Source: Podospora pseudoanserina
Taxonomy: Eukaryota; Ascomycota; Sordariomycetes; Sordariales; Podosporaceae
Length of the DNA: 64,000 nucleotides
Direction of reading: 5' to 3'
Assembly: GCF_035222485.1 (NCBI RefSeq)
Contig: NW_026946671.1
Location: 372,001 to 436,000, forward strand
The notes under the pieces are model-generated. The model was not told where the DNA came from and ran no database searches. It worked only from the letters and a program-made list of their open reading frames with translations. A program made the translations under genes and the position numbers. This document shows positions 24,675 through 36,719 of this stretch, in pieces. Numbering within the stretch: position 1 is the stretch's first letter; every line of letters begins with the position of its first letter.

Positions 24675-26395
24675 AGCAAGCAAGGTCAAGATTCTCACGA
24701 GCAAAGCATTGGAGTTCGGGCGAATGATATAACTTCTTTTACATCAATTTTTTTTTAGCAAACTATTGATTTCTCTTGCAGCCCTTACTATACTAATAGT
24801 TTTCGCTTCGTTAGGGAGGCTGGTTCTTTTTCTTTTCTTTCTTTCGTTTGTTCAGAACAGAGGGAATTGGGTTGGCCAGATCTGATTTTTTTTTTTTTTC
24901 TTGTCTGCGCGTGTTCTCTCTTGCGGGCAAAAAGTGGGGTAAGGGAAGGGGAGGGAAGAAGAGGTTTGCAGAGGGGGGTTTGAACTACACTATTTTTTTT
25001 ATAGAGTAGTTAGAGGGGAGTAGGAGCACAAAGGGCAGGTGAATGCTATTTTGTCTTTTTCTCTTTTACAACTTTTGGGGAGAGAAGCTAGGTGGTGATG
25101 GATGTGAGAAGCTGGGACATGGCAGGCAAGCCGAGGATGGTTGATGACTATTTGAAGATGTTGATAATTTCAGCTGGTGGGGGATGGCTGAGAAAGAAGG
25201 GTTTGAACAGCGAAAAGACCAACACACGGGGGGGATTGCATTTTTCACGACAGACTACCACCATTTTATCTTACAGTTTTCAAGCGCGGCGTAGGCAGGC
25301 AGGCGGGCGGGCGGTTGTTTATGCTTTTCTGGAGAGGTTGGCAAAGCGTTCGTTTTATCTGGGAAGGAACATATTTAAGTATAGTAATGTATACATGATA
25401 CAATACACAGTCACGTTTGATGTACTCTTCTCATCATACTTACCAACACAGCTCGCTCTTGAAGAGTACAGACGCCCACACAGATCAGGGGAGGTTCTGG
25501 ATGAATACACCCACAACCCAGCCCACAACAGCCCAACTATTACTGAGGCAACTAACCAACCCACTCACTTCTGCAAGAGAAAGCAAAAGAACCTGAGCCA
25601 AGACGAAAACGAAAACTGCCGTCCCTGCCGCAGTTGGTTGAATTTCGGGATGTGGGAAGGAGAAGAATGACCCTATGGAATGTCTTGGCTGACGTTTTTG
25701 TGGGATCGTGATAATTGGGGGGGAGGGAGAGGGAGGGTTCGGGATATCGGATCGGATGTCGGCATCTTTTTTTTTTCAAGGCCGCGTGGATCAAGGCCCA
25801 GGGTCTCGTCTCCTCCTTTGCTTTGGGTTAGACACTTAATCTCGCATGGGGCATCGCGTGGGTTGGGTTTGAATGGGGGTTTTGTGAAGAGATAAGGGTC
25901 CGTGGTTTGGCTCCTTGTGAGGGTGTCCAAAAGGGGGCGGGTGATGGTCAGGTACGTGTGGTTCATGGTGCGATCTCCATCAATCGGCGGGTGGGTGGAT
26001 GAAAGAATGGAAGGAGACAAGAGTCTTCTAGAAGGCCTTTTTTTCATTCAGGGGTAAGAGTGAGGGGAGATGGGAAAGGGTTCCTCTTTCTTTAGTACAG
26101 GGCTTGCTGTTGTCTTCATTCTTGATGGGGTACGGTGCCTCAACCCCATGTTTCTCTGGCAAGATGCTGGATAGCCAACAGCGTGGCTTTAACGGGCTGA
26201 GCTACATGGTCCATTTCCAAATGATGAAATGCGGGATATCCCGTAGATCTCATGATATCATCTCGATCGTTACGCCCCTCCCCGCGGGATTGGGAGTTTC
26301 TCGTATGCGATCACTTGGAATGCAACAGCTGCTGTGCTCATGAACGATTATGTGTCACGGAAGAAAATGCATGAATGAAGGCCCACAACAAAAGG

Positions 26396-26435
26396 GCTCT
26401 CTCTCTCTCTCTTTCTCTCTCTCTCTTTCTTTCTT
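26396..26435. repeat. (CT)n microsatellite
   Basis: A CT run with two TTT interruptions. Confidence 0.9.
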
Positions 26436-27168
26436 ATATCCCCCTTTTGACAGCCGCGGAATATCTATCTCACTAGGCAGTCATGTTTGACTGAATGATA
26501 GATGTCGTAAAGAAGTCCAGAGTGAAATTGAAATCTCTTTTGCATCATCAAATCCACAACCCTCCTAATTTCTCACCACCCTGTGGACCATCTTGACGTC
26601 TCACAAACTAGAACCCCTTTCTCTGCCGCCACCCGCCCGCCTGGCACCCGGTACACCCCTACCCCCCAATCTATCTCTACTATTTATACCATTTCCGCCG
26701 TAACCAAAAGACGTCACTCACTCGCACAAACCTTTCTTGGGGGAGTCGTACAAGCTCGTGTACTTAATGTAGACAGCCGACCCGATTTCACATCCGTTTT
26801 TTTGTCCTTCCGTAATACTACGTGGAACATCATCTCTCGGTACCTACTCAAGCGTGTCCACCCTCCCTTCATCGTCGTGTATCAGTATGGCATCTCTTCA
26901 ACATACACTTCCCGCCGAACCATGGACCAACTCTCCATGCTCCTGCGCTGAGGAAGATGAGAAGAAACACTTGCTTGCATATTTCAAGGATAAGATTATA
27001 CCACAAGCAAAATACACAAAAGCGTCTAGAAAGACAGCAACAGCAGACAAGCACAGCCGGTAAATATTTCACTTCTATTAGATACCTTACTAGATGAATA
27101 GTCGACAGTATTCCACGAGGCAGCAGGTAGGTAGTGTTAACTGTACATATATCTCTCCTCTGTGTACA

Positions 27169-27190
27169 CACACACACACACACACACACA
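27169..27190. repeat. (CA)n microsatellite
   Basis: Eleven CA units in the convergent intergenic region. Confidence 0.9.
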
Positions 27191-27844
27191 GACAGCCCCT
27201 TAAAACCCATAGGTTCTTTCATATCAACATTATTAAGCCCCCCTAATACCCCTGAACCTCAACCTCCTCACTGGGAGAACAGAGCAATTGTCCAATGCCC
27301 TCAGACAAGTAAATATAATCAAACTCAGCAAATCCCTTCTTGACAAGTACAGTGCGCGTTCAAGTAAAGACCACCGGCAAAGCACAAAAGCGAAAACCGG
27401 CAACTGCCTAAAATATCAACAAAAAGTATTCCATTTTCAAACCTCACATCGAAATCGTTTTTCGCACAACAAAAGTTAACAGAAAGAACCTCAACATTCA
27501 GTTGTCTGCGTGCATAGTAGAGAAACCACCCCAATAGGTAAATAAATAAACCAGAATAACCCCCCCTTCCCTCAAAAAAATACGCCAGCCAGCAGCACCC
27601 CCTCGAAATATCCTATCCCATTTCATACCAATCCATTCCATCCCTCCAACCATCCCAGTTGTTTTATTTCCTCTTCCTCCTCCTCCTCCTCTTCCACCAC
27701 CCCCCTTTCTCCTCCACATAATCAAACAAATTTCCCCTTCCATCCCCTCGAAAATAAACCCCAAAAACCCCAAGCTCCAAACCCCAAAAACCAGCCCCAC
27801 CAGCCCAGATGTATCAAAATCCAAAAATATCGAATCGTAAAGAG

Positions 27845-27852
27845 GTAGTAGT

Positions 27853-27900
<48 letters not shown>

Positions 27901-27903
27901 ATA
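27845..27903. repeat. (GTA)n microsatellite close to a stop codon
   Basis: Nearly perfect GTA/TAG repeat of about 19 units, only about 40 bp beyond the stop codon of the minus-strand gene ending at 27942, so it should lie in that gene's 3' untranslated region. Confidence 0.9.
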
Positions 27904-27941
27904 ATCACATCACAACAAAATAAATCTCCCCCACCAGAGCC

Positions 27942-29477
27942 TCATGAGTGAAACAAATCCCAAGCTCTCTCACACAGCTTCAAAAACTCTTCCCTCTTCG
28001 CCCTCTGCGTGTCAGGCGAGTCCCTCCCCTCCTCAAACGGCCCCGTCCTCCTGCTCGACCCCGGCGCGTGCGGCGCAGGTCTGCTCCCGTTCCCCCCCAG
28101 CGGCGGGCTGCCGTCCTCGTACTCGGCCCGGCTTCTCTTGACGGGCGGCGCGTGGCTCGGGACGACATTGTTGCTGCTGATGTTCCGGCTCGCGTCAGCA
28201 TACTGCGGTATCCCGTCATATCTCGAGTCTCGCGAGTGTTGTTGCTGCTGTTGCTGCTGCTGCGGGTATGGGTGCGGGGACGGTGGTGTTGGGGGTTGCT
28301 GCTGGTTGCCTGCGTAGTGTACTAACTTGGGTAAAAGTTCCGGTCTGCCGCCTGCCAGTTCCACCTGGGCTTCCTCGGCCGACTTGTACTCCCTCGGCCG
28401 GCCTGGGGTGGACGCTTGCTGCTGCTGAGGTGGCGGGTGGTGCGGCGACGCAAGAGGGGCGCGGTTCTGGTTGGCAAAGAGCGCGTGGCCGCTGGATTCT
28501 GGGTGTCCGGAAAGGTTCTGTCCAAAAACGTCGGCGATGGGCGGGAGGCGATTGTTCGTTTGCTGGGCTGGGACGTGGTGAATGTGCGAGTTCCTGGCCA
28601 GGTTCGAGGGCTGGTTGGTGATGTGTCGCGTTAGCGGGTGCGGGTTGTGTCTCCCTGTGAAGGTCTGGCCCAGTGGCGCGGATTGGATCACGCGCTCGTT
28701 CGCAAACTGCTCGTGCGACGGCGCAACGATGCTCAGACCTGGCGGAGGCCCACGCTTGCGGGCAAAACCAGGTGTCTTTGCGGTAAATTGGCCTCCGTCC
28801 TTGTCGGCGGGACCGTCGCCCTTGGCCGACTGCTGCTGTAACCTCTGCTCGATAATCTGCCTCTGGTGTTCCCTGACGCTCATGCTGCGCTGCAGCTGCT
28901 CCTTCATGACTGGGTCCTGGGTTATGAAGCCGGGTGACAGGCAGGCCAGACCAACTTCCTGGATGCCCAGGCCGTCTCTAGCAGTCAGGGGCCGTCCTGT
29001 GGCGGGTGAGACAATGTTTGTCGTGTTCTTGGAGAGATCGAGCTTCCTCGGCCGGTGACGGGCTGTGGGCAAATCGGGCGATCCAGGCTCCTTCTTGACG
29101 ATGATTTTGGGGCCTTCTCTGCTTCGAGATCTGTGCGTGGTGCGACGGGACGGATTAGTAACGTTGCCCCAAATGAAACAACAGACCCAGGGCTGATGGG
29201 CGCAGCGCAGCAGCTGGAAAGGGGGGTTGGAGAGCAAAACTTACGCGCTGGGTGGAGAGGACTTGTGAGCGGTGGGAGCGGCACCTACACCCTTTGGGCT
29301 GCCGCTACCAGTGCGTGCTGGCGCTGGCGCTGGCGCGTTCGGGTTTGCGGACATGGGTGGAGGAGGAGGAATCGACTGTGTTGGCCTCTGGGCGCTGGGA
29401 GATGTGGTGATGTCGTTGCCAAAAGAAGGCCTGTCGTGAGGAGCGGGTGAAGGGGCCATTGCGACTGCGGTGCTCAT
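27942..29477 (-). CDS. Unrecognised Gln/Pro-rich, low-complexity protein
   Basis: Two exons, 29477-29245 and 29130-27942, with a 114-bp intron (TACTAAT branch point), give 473 aa. I do not recognise a family. The N-terminus is Ala/Pro-rich. The middle has a basic RSRSREG/KIIVKKEPG/RHRPRKLDL block and a stretch with GRPLTARDGLGIQEVGLACLSPG that looks conserved, then a Gln/Arg-rich helical segment (about 150-180). The C-terminal half holds poly-Gln, a KRSRAEYEDGSPP block and a last helix, REEFLKLCERAWDLF. The KKEPG string resembles a SUMO-site core, so a nuclear regulatory role is possible but not shown. The 72 bases upstream are open but contain no ATG, so 29477 is taken as the start. Confidence 0.7.
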
Positions 29478-32400
29478 GATGAGTTGTGTAGCGGTGGCGC
29501 GTTGCAGGCAATTCGAGGATTTGGAAGCGGGTTTGGAAAAACCGATCACTCAGATTTCCCCGAAAATTGGGGGGCAGGGCCTAACCGGGGGGGGGTGAGA
29601 GAGAGAGAGAGAGGGCGATCCGAATCGAGAGTGCGTGGATGGATGAATGGGTTGAAGCGAGGAAGTGCAGCGGGAAAGAGGCGTCGAGTCTGGTAGTCGA
29701 GTCGAGTCGAGACCACAAATTGGATACTCGGTACTCTGTCTCCTTTTTCTTGGATTAATTGTGTCGGCCAGAAGAAAACCGGGCGCTTCTTTCTCCCTCT
29801 CCGACTGCGTTGCGCTGTGCTTGTGCTGTGCTGTGCAATGTGTGCTGTGCTGTGCTGGTAGGTGCTGTGCGTCGGCGTGTTGCTGCAACCAAATGCTGCA
29901 GTTGCTGCACCTTCCTTTTTTTGGCAATGCACGTCGTAAAAGGGAAAGACGACACCACCACCCAAGACTTTTTGACGGGCGCTTGCGCTGGATTGGACCT
30001 TTGCTGGGATTCGTTGGATTGTTTCGGGCCGGACGTAGATAGTCGTTCCTGTTCTTCTCTAATTCCAATTCCAGTTCCAATTCCAACTATTCCACCTGCT
30101 TAATCTCTTGCTTCGTCCCGTCTTCCTTGTTCCTTTGGGGGAGTCGGCCGATATATAGATGACCAACAAGACTAAATTATTGCGCCGCAGAGAAGCGGGC
30201 ACGGGGGATTCGGTGGTGCTGTGTTGGATGACGGAGTGACCGGGGATGGTTTGGATGGTATTACACCTACACGCCACAACTGAGGAGGCCAAGAGTGCGG
30301 TAGCAAGAGTATGAAAAACAAGAAAAAAAAACAGAAAAAAGACTCGAGCAAAACAAAGTGCGATCGAGGGTTATTTTGTTCCGGAGACGAGAAGAAAGAG
30401 AGAGAGAGAGGAGAGAGGGAATGTGTGTGAAATAATAATAAGGGGGAGGGGTACTGTTTCTAGTTTCTGGCGCGGGGGAAGGGGGGAGGGATGATGATGG
30501 GATGGAAAAAGGATGAGGGGCTGTCTGTGAGACGGCGGCGGGATTCTTTTTAGGGGAACACAACTCGCATGGCCGGAGCTACACTACGCAGGTAAAAGGG
30601 CCAGTTCTGCCAGTCGTATAAGCGTGAACCGGGGGGCCTCTGGTATTAAAGGAGACGACGCAGACACGGTGATGCAAGTTGTGTGTGAGGTCTGTGGCTA
30701 CTCCCTTGGTCACAGGTGGTCAGCCAGAGCGAGCTCTGATGGACGATGACCGTCAGTGGCTCTAGTGTTTGAGATTCGACGTCGTGGAGTACCAAGTGGA
30801 GGCCCTTGTTGGCGAGGGGCGGGGCTTGGTCTGAATCTGATCGACTGGGAAGTGCCCCCGAAAAACTAGCCCTGTCCCGTATCAAAAAAAACCTGCTGAA
30901 GAGAGAGGTCAAAAAGTAAAAGGCCCGTCTGGAGTTTCCCTATCTTCTACGTTTGACTCATGTGTTCACTCTCCCGTGGGCCCGCAATAAGTCCCTCGGA
31001 CAGTACGAGTTTTGTTTTTCTTCATTAAAAAGCTCTGAGGTTGTTTTGGATTGAAAGTGGAGGCACTCGTTATTGGCAGAAACACGGAGTCCACTGTTTC
31101 CTCTTTGGACCCCTGTCAGATTTCCCAGCAGCCATGACAGTGTCGCCTGAAACTCGTCTGTGCTGCAAGGAGGGGCGCAGCTTTATCAACCGAGAGCAAC
31201 GTCCTCCCGTCTTTTTTCCCCGTAGCGCTGCATCTCTAGGCCCTGTAGGTGCGGTCCATGATCATCAACAAACACGATAGAAATAGCTTCAAAAGATCGC
31301 CTCTCTGCTCATCAGGATCCCTCATGTTGCAGCAGCCTAGTAGAGGACAAACTGCCTCATGACTTTGGGCTTTGATTGGGCCTCACGTCTCTTCCCAATC
31401 AAGGACTCTCTGAAGACTTTTTTTTTTTTTTTTTTTTTTCAAACCAACTGAGACAAGGTCCAGATGGAGGGGGCCTCTACAGAGTATGTGAGAGTGTGAT
31501 ATCGTGGGCTATAGTGAGGTATACTAGCGTAATCTTTCTCCCGCTCCGGGAACCATAGAAAGGATGACTTCGGATCTCTCCCACATGGCTGCTGCGCGGA
31601 ACAAAGGCCGCCGACTGATGGTGGGATGTCAGTTCAGAGGCGGCCAGATATCCGGAAGAGCCCATCGCCTGCTTCAGAGATATTAAACCAGGTGATGCTT
31701 ATAAAAGATGCAACTCTACAAAGTTAGCGTGAGAATATGAGAGGTTGGAAAGAGGGATGAGACCGCATTCGTTTCCTTGGTGCTTGAGACTCTTCTAAAT
31801 CAGGTCAGCACATCACACATTCCGGACACCATCACAAACCAGATGTTGGGTCTGGCTGGGTATTTGTTTGGCGGCTGCAACAGCAGCAGCAAGACGGTGG
31901 TCTATTGAACCTCACCAGCGCTCCACCCAGGCTGCGACATCTGCGTTCTGGTGGGGACCCCTGAAGTTGGTGAGCCTTGTGGGTGGGTTGTGTGGGTTTT
32001 TTCGTCCATGATCGTCCACACTGTGTTGTGCAAGGTACGAGACAACTGTGCCGCCAACACCATCTCTCCTTCAAAGCCGCGATGAGATTTCCTTAAAGTC
32101 GCCTCCGCGACATCCCGCTCTCCCGCTGCGAGCTGCCATCTACCGTTCGTGTTTGCTGCCCTTGTCTTCCTTTGGGGAGAAATTGTACCTCGACGGGATT
32201 TCTGTGCGACTGCCGCCGTCGAAAGCCTGTCTGTGGGAATTATCTAGTCTGTGCTCGCCAAGGCTGTACCGCACAGACAAGCGGGGGATAAACGACAGGA
32301 CTCGGACCTCGATCATAAAATCGACTTTTGACAGGCTCTTTTGGCGTTGATAGGGGAGGCCGACGGGGCTGTCTGTCCCAAATCCATAGGCCACCGCTGG

Positions 32401-33855
32401 TCGAAGTTGTACTCCGTACACAAGATGTTTCTCCTCTTGTCCAACACCTTGACCAATCAACAGCCTTGCCGAATATGGCGGTTGGCTCCCCTGAGACAAA
32501 CACCACAAACTCGGAGGATTGGGCGGTGGTGAGAAAGATTGTGAACTGTCCATACGAAGCTGGTGAAAAAAGCCTCAACCTCGCTGTGGCGACGTTTTTC
32601 TTCTCTTGTTGTTCTCGTCTATCGTTTGGTGTTGGATGAGCTGCATGCGATAGCCGTGTTTCATCTATGTGCCGGCCGCATGAGACGGTGCTAACCCCGG
32701 AATCCTAGGATCGTCTGTTCCGGCCTTCTCGGCTACCCCAACATCCTGATGACCCGATCCGACCCGGTCCAGGGGACACTGTCGACGAGGGAAAAGAAAA
32801 CACAACAGCGTCACATGGGGGTGGTTCACCAACACCCCCTTGAACGGCTGTTTTCTTCCTGCCTCATACGAACGACGTCTGAAGAACCGAACACTATAAA
32901 CCCTTCCAATAAACCGTTCAGCTTGTCCCACACAGAGAGACTCGCCGAGATGCAGACACGAGTAGGTCACAGCAGGCCCTCGCTCGTCAGGAGATCATGC
33001 TGCTATCCGAGCCTCTCGGCAACGAAGCCATCTTCTGTGTCTTTTCTTTCGAGCCCAACAACCTGTGAGGTGTCGAGTCGAGCGCCTCCTGCCTTTCCAC
33101 TGCAACCTTACCACCCGCATTCTGGAATACTTGGATGCAAAGAAGAACCTCGGGAGGGTGGCATGCGTGAAGAGCCCCCCCTTTGCTAACGCGATGCTCA
33201 CTCCGAGCGCCCAATGAGGAGGGCATAAAGGTATACCGTTGGAATGGGTCGTCTTCCTGTTGGTTCGGGGCAGCCGCTGTCAAGCTAGAGGTGGCGTATC
33301 CCTTTCTAACCCTTCGTAAGTCCAAGTGCTATGGCCGAGTCGAATGATACAATGATTCCGCGAAAAAGGTTAAAGACTGGGTCATATGCACAGAATTTTG
33401 AGGTGTGATTGTCCGCCACTGTGAAGTGGCTGTTTGATCGCCTTGCTCATGAACATTTTGTTAAAAATTCCTCCGAGATTTCAGCCGTTGAAAATGCGAA
33501 ATTAAAGTTGAAGTAATAGTCAAGTACGGGAAAGAGCAATTGCGAGAACTTTTCAAGACCGAAAGGCTGTAATCCAACAAAACAAGGCTGAGCATCACAA
33601 TGAGTGTCGTTGGATTTGAGTGTGGTGGGGAGAAGTGAATTCCAAGTTTGGCGGGGGACGGGTGGCGGGGACGCCTTTTCCTGCCCCTGTCACAAGCTCT
33701 CTCCAAAAATTTCCAGCACCCAATAAAATTTTCCGAATCCGAATATCAAGAACTCACTTTCATATTGACGACGGAACCTTCCACCTCAGCCTTGTACAAT
33801 ACAGAGAATTCGAATAAGCCAAATCTAAAGAGGCAAATCGACATCATAACTCAAA
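29478..33855. other. 4.4-kb divergent intergenic region
   Basis: No protein gene is supported. Near the unknown gene are a (GA)n run at 29599-29612, repeated GTCGA units at 29695-29710 and repeated TGCTGTGC units at 29815-29870. A T21 run lies at about 31419-31439. The RPC19 promoter occupies the right end. Several short open frames overlap on both strands and look like chance. Confidence 0.5.
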
Positions 33856-34495
33856 ATGGCTGCCAGACCTGACTCGGAGGACATCGCCATGGACGATGCG
33901 CCCACCTCTCACCAGCCTGAGGTTAAGGATGATACTATGGTCGATGATGCGGGCGAGGACGTAGAGGAGGAGGAGGATTATGAGGAGGAGGAGGAGGAGG
34001 AGGAGGAGGTTCAGAGGGTGAAACTGGTATGTCGAGTTCTCAAGTTTTGCTCAAAACTTTTAAAACTAATAAGTTTCAATCATAGCTTCCTGGGTCAACG
34101 GAAACTGCTGCCTCGTTCGAGTTTTCCAATGAGGGTCACACACTCGGCAATGCTCTCAGATATGTCATCATGAGAAAGTGTGTTGAGCTCCTAAGCTGGA
34201 CTTTATGAAATTCTACTAACACAAACTGTAGTCCCGAGGTTGAATTCTGTGCTTATGCCATCCCTCATCCCTCAGAAGCTAAGATGAACGTCAGAATCCA
34301 AACTTTCGGTTAGTTTTATCACGTTTTGCATTTCTTTCCAGAATTAGGATGCTGATACCATCATCAGAAGGAACGACCGCAATCGAAGCTCTTGAGAAGG
34401 GCCTCCGGGACATTCAGGAGCTCTGCGACGTCGTCACTGACAAGTTTGTGGCGGCGGCAGACGACTTTGAGAAGAAGAAGGCCGCTACTGCATAG
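33856..34495 (+). CDS. RPC19: RNA polymerase I/III shared subunit AC19 (Rpc19)
   Basis: Alpha-like subunit shared by RNA polymerases I and III that pairs with AC40 during enzyme assembly. Exons 33856-34026, 34086-34177, 34232-34308 and 34368-34495 join in frame to 155 aa. After an acidic N-terminus with a poly-Glu run (GAG repeat near 33968-34008) comes the alpha-N-terminal-like core: [19 protein letters not shown], then [15 protein letters not shown] and the helix [11 protein letters not shown]. These are diagnostic of AC19. The three introns are 50-60 bp. The length is close to yeast Rpc19 (142 aa). It is convergent with the complex I subunit gene, with about 200 bp between stop codons. Confidence 0.95.
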
Positions 34496-34692
34496 CTTCA
34501 TTCTGCTTGATTTTCTGTACAAAGGATAAACTAGGCTACTGGCGTTTTAGGCGTGCTCTGGGCTGGGACATGCATAGGTAGAGGGGACACTTTATCATGG
34601 GCGGATGTGCAAAAACAGCTGCTTGTTTTTTAAGGAATTGCGGCATTGCTCTTTATATACATCAAAAACAGAGGGTGTGATAGGCACCCATT

Positions 34693-35346
34693 CTAGTTGC
34701 GGCCCTTTATACAACTGTGAGCATGAGTGGAAGTATCGGTGTGAGAGTATAAAAAAGCTTACCTCCAGGAAACCGGAAACGAAGTTTGAGGGTAGGATCT
34801 TCTCGCCTCTGAAGTTTTCCTCCTTGAAGTAGTTCATCAAGTGTGTGGTTTGACGCCAGAAGTTCATGGTTTCCTGCAAGACCAAATGTCAGCTGTAGTC
34901 CCCCCATACCACAGCCCCTCCCACTTCCACCCTTCACCCAAAAGTCCCATGTATTGTTCCGCTTACTTGGTAGTCGGCATTGTTCTGCAAAAGGAGCATA
35001 TCGACAACAGGGAGCTTGTTGACGAATCTGTGACGCTCGAACTCCTGTCTGATGCGGGTGCGGATGGCGGAGACGGGTTGGGGGATCGAGTACATGGTCT
35101 GGATCTCAGGCGCCTGGAGAAGTCCACCACAGTCAGCAATTGCCCCTTGCTCTACAACAACATCCCTCTGCCTTGGACGTACCGCCCGAATCCATGCCCG
35201 ATAGGCTGTAAGCACTCTGCTTCTCGCGTCGGCCCAATTGGCCGCTGTTCCGTTTGTCAGTCCGCTGTTTTTTCTCGAACGATCTTGAAAGTAGAAGACT
35301 TACATTGCCGCGTGGTAACAGCGAATTGGGTAGGTGAGATGGCCAT
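34693..35346 (-). CDS. Mitochondrial complex I LYR-type subunit B14/NDUFA6
   Basis: Accessory subunit of NADH:ubiquinone oxidoreductase (human NDUFA6, Neurospora 14.8-kDa subunit), an LYR-family protein that binds acyl-carrier protein. Five exons: 35346-35304, 35244-35183, 35113-34967, 34873-34763 and 34704-34693, giving 124 aa. The assembled protein has the [26 protein letters not shown] start, then [44 protein letters not shown] and the C-terminus FVSGFLEGRN, all expected of the family. The last exon is only 12 nt (Gly-Arg-Asn-stop) but ends the protein exactly where homologues end. It is divergent from BUD31 with a 377-bp shared promoter. Confidence 0.92.
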
Positions 35347-35723
35347 GGCGCCCGAGTTCGTCGTCGTTTGTTACGGTTCTGAATCGGGGTTTCTTTGACG
35401 TTGCTGCTCTCCCACCTTGGATTGGCGGCAGCGCTCGCTCGCTGCGGAAGCTTTGACCACCTCGTTCGCTCACTTTAACGCCCTGCTGCTGAGAGAACCC
35501 CACTGCGTCAAAGGTGGCTTGCTTAGTCATTTACTATATCAAGCAGCCTTCTCAGCTTCGCGACTGACAACTTTCCAGCATTTCGCCCCACCATCAACTA
35601 TTACACTCCTCAACCTAAACATCACGAATAAAACATCACCACTTTTTTGCGATCTTCGATAGTTTCACACTATACAACACCGCCCCAAATCCAACCCTCA
35701 CACCACCCCCCTACCTTCCAAAA
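35347..35723. promoter_or_regulatory. Divergent promoter of the complex I subunit and BUD31
   Basis: 377 bp between two start codons, with no gene. It is CA/TC-rich toward BUD31. No individual site could be assigned. Confidence 0.5.
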
Positions 35724-36172
35724 ATGCCCCCATCCGCCCCTCCTCCAAACGCAAGCCCCCCCCCGACGGCTTCTCCGACATAGAAGAAGACCTCCTAATC
35801 TTCTCCAACAAGATGAAAGACGCCCAAAACGCCCCCTCGGACAATATCCCCAAGCACCAAGCCCAATGGCCCATCTTCCAAATCTCTCACCAGCGCTCCC
35901 GCTATATCTACGAGCTCTACTACGAAAAGGAGGCGATATCCAAGCAGCTCTACGACTGGCTCCTCAAAAACGGCTACGCCGACGCGGCGCTCATCGCAAA
36001 GTGGAAGAAGCAGGGGTACGAGAAGCTGTGCTGCCTGAGGTGTATCCAGACAAAGGAGACAAATTTTAACTCTACCTGCGTGTGCAGGGTGCCGAGGGCG
36101 CAGATGAAGGGGGAGGATAGGGAGGTGCAGTGCGTTAGTTGTGGGTGTAGGGGTTGTGCTTCTACTGACTGA
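35724..36172 (+). CDS. BUD31: Bud31/G10 splicing factor, with a one-base frame break near the start
   Basis: Spliceosome-associated zinc protein of the Prp19/NTC-related complex. The C-terminal two thirds is a near-textbook G10 protein: QWPIFQISHQRSRYIYELYY, then KQLYDWLLKNGYADAALIAKW, EKLCCLRCIQ and the Cys-rich end CVSCGCRGCAS. It is uninterrupted from Met at 35813 to the stop at 36172. Upstream the same frame reads on through KRKPPPDGFSDIEEDLLIF, the expected N-terminus, but the only plausible ATG (35724, context AAAAATG) is one base out of frame because the C run at 35727-35731 has five Cs where six would give MPPIR. With that base the protein would be 149 aa. A homopolymer sequence error is the simplest reading; otherwise translation starts at 35813. 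Confidence 0.88.
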
Positions 36173-36719
36173 AAGCGGGAAAAGGGACGGGCGAGGGAGC
36201 GATGAAGGGGGGGGGGGAAACAGGAGGAGGATATCAGTGGGAGAATGGAAAAGGCTAATAATGGAAGGAGATAAGAGCAGATCAAACTGCGGATGGAGAC
36301 CAGAGATCAGGCCGACGTAACGATAGAAAGCATTCAGCGGGGAAGATATAGCGGTTTTCTAGAGACGGGGATACTAATAAGGTTCCTATCGCACACATAG
36401 CGACATCATTCTGGGCGTTTTTGGAAAGGGATTTGAGACTGTAAGGCACCCCCACATGTACAGTGCGTTTCGTTTGATGCTAGGGTGTTGGAAGCTCACA
36501 TATCAGGCAGGAAACATCATAGCATCATAGAGGCGATCACTGGGTTGTTTATATCATGAATATAATGAGAATCTCGATTAACTGTGTACAATATTCATCT
36601 CTCTGTGAGTCTCTTGTTTATCATACTTGATCCCATTGGATATGTGACGGTGTAACCTCCTCCAACCTGCCTTTGTGTTATTATGCTGAAACAGTGTCCA
36701 ACTTGGAGTATAGTAAATA
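36173..36719. other. Convergent intergenic region, BUD31 to zinc-finger gene
   Basis: 547 bp between two stop codons; it contains a G8 run near 36208 and AT-rich 3' untranslated sequence. No gene is seen. Confidence 0.6.

Larger units (their letters stand above)
24251..27941. other. Convergent 3.7-kb intergenic region rich in microsatellites
   Basis: No gene is supported. It lies between the 3' ends of the HAL-type kinase and the unknown Gln/Pro-rich gene. It contains many simple repeats: (TTC)n, (CTA)n, (CA)n, (CT)n and (GTA)n, plus several poly-T runs. The longest open frames (25092-25670 on + and 25673-26047 on -) look like chance. Confidence 0.55.

Noticed and set aside
25092-25670. 192-codon open frame between the HAL-type kinase and the unknown gene
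   Set aside because: No domain and mixed composition; it lies in microsatellite-rich convergent 3' sequence.
33325-33400. tRNA-Ser/Leu-like A-box (ATGGCCGAG)
   Set aside because: No B box or acceptor pairing at the expected distance.
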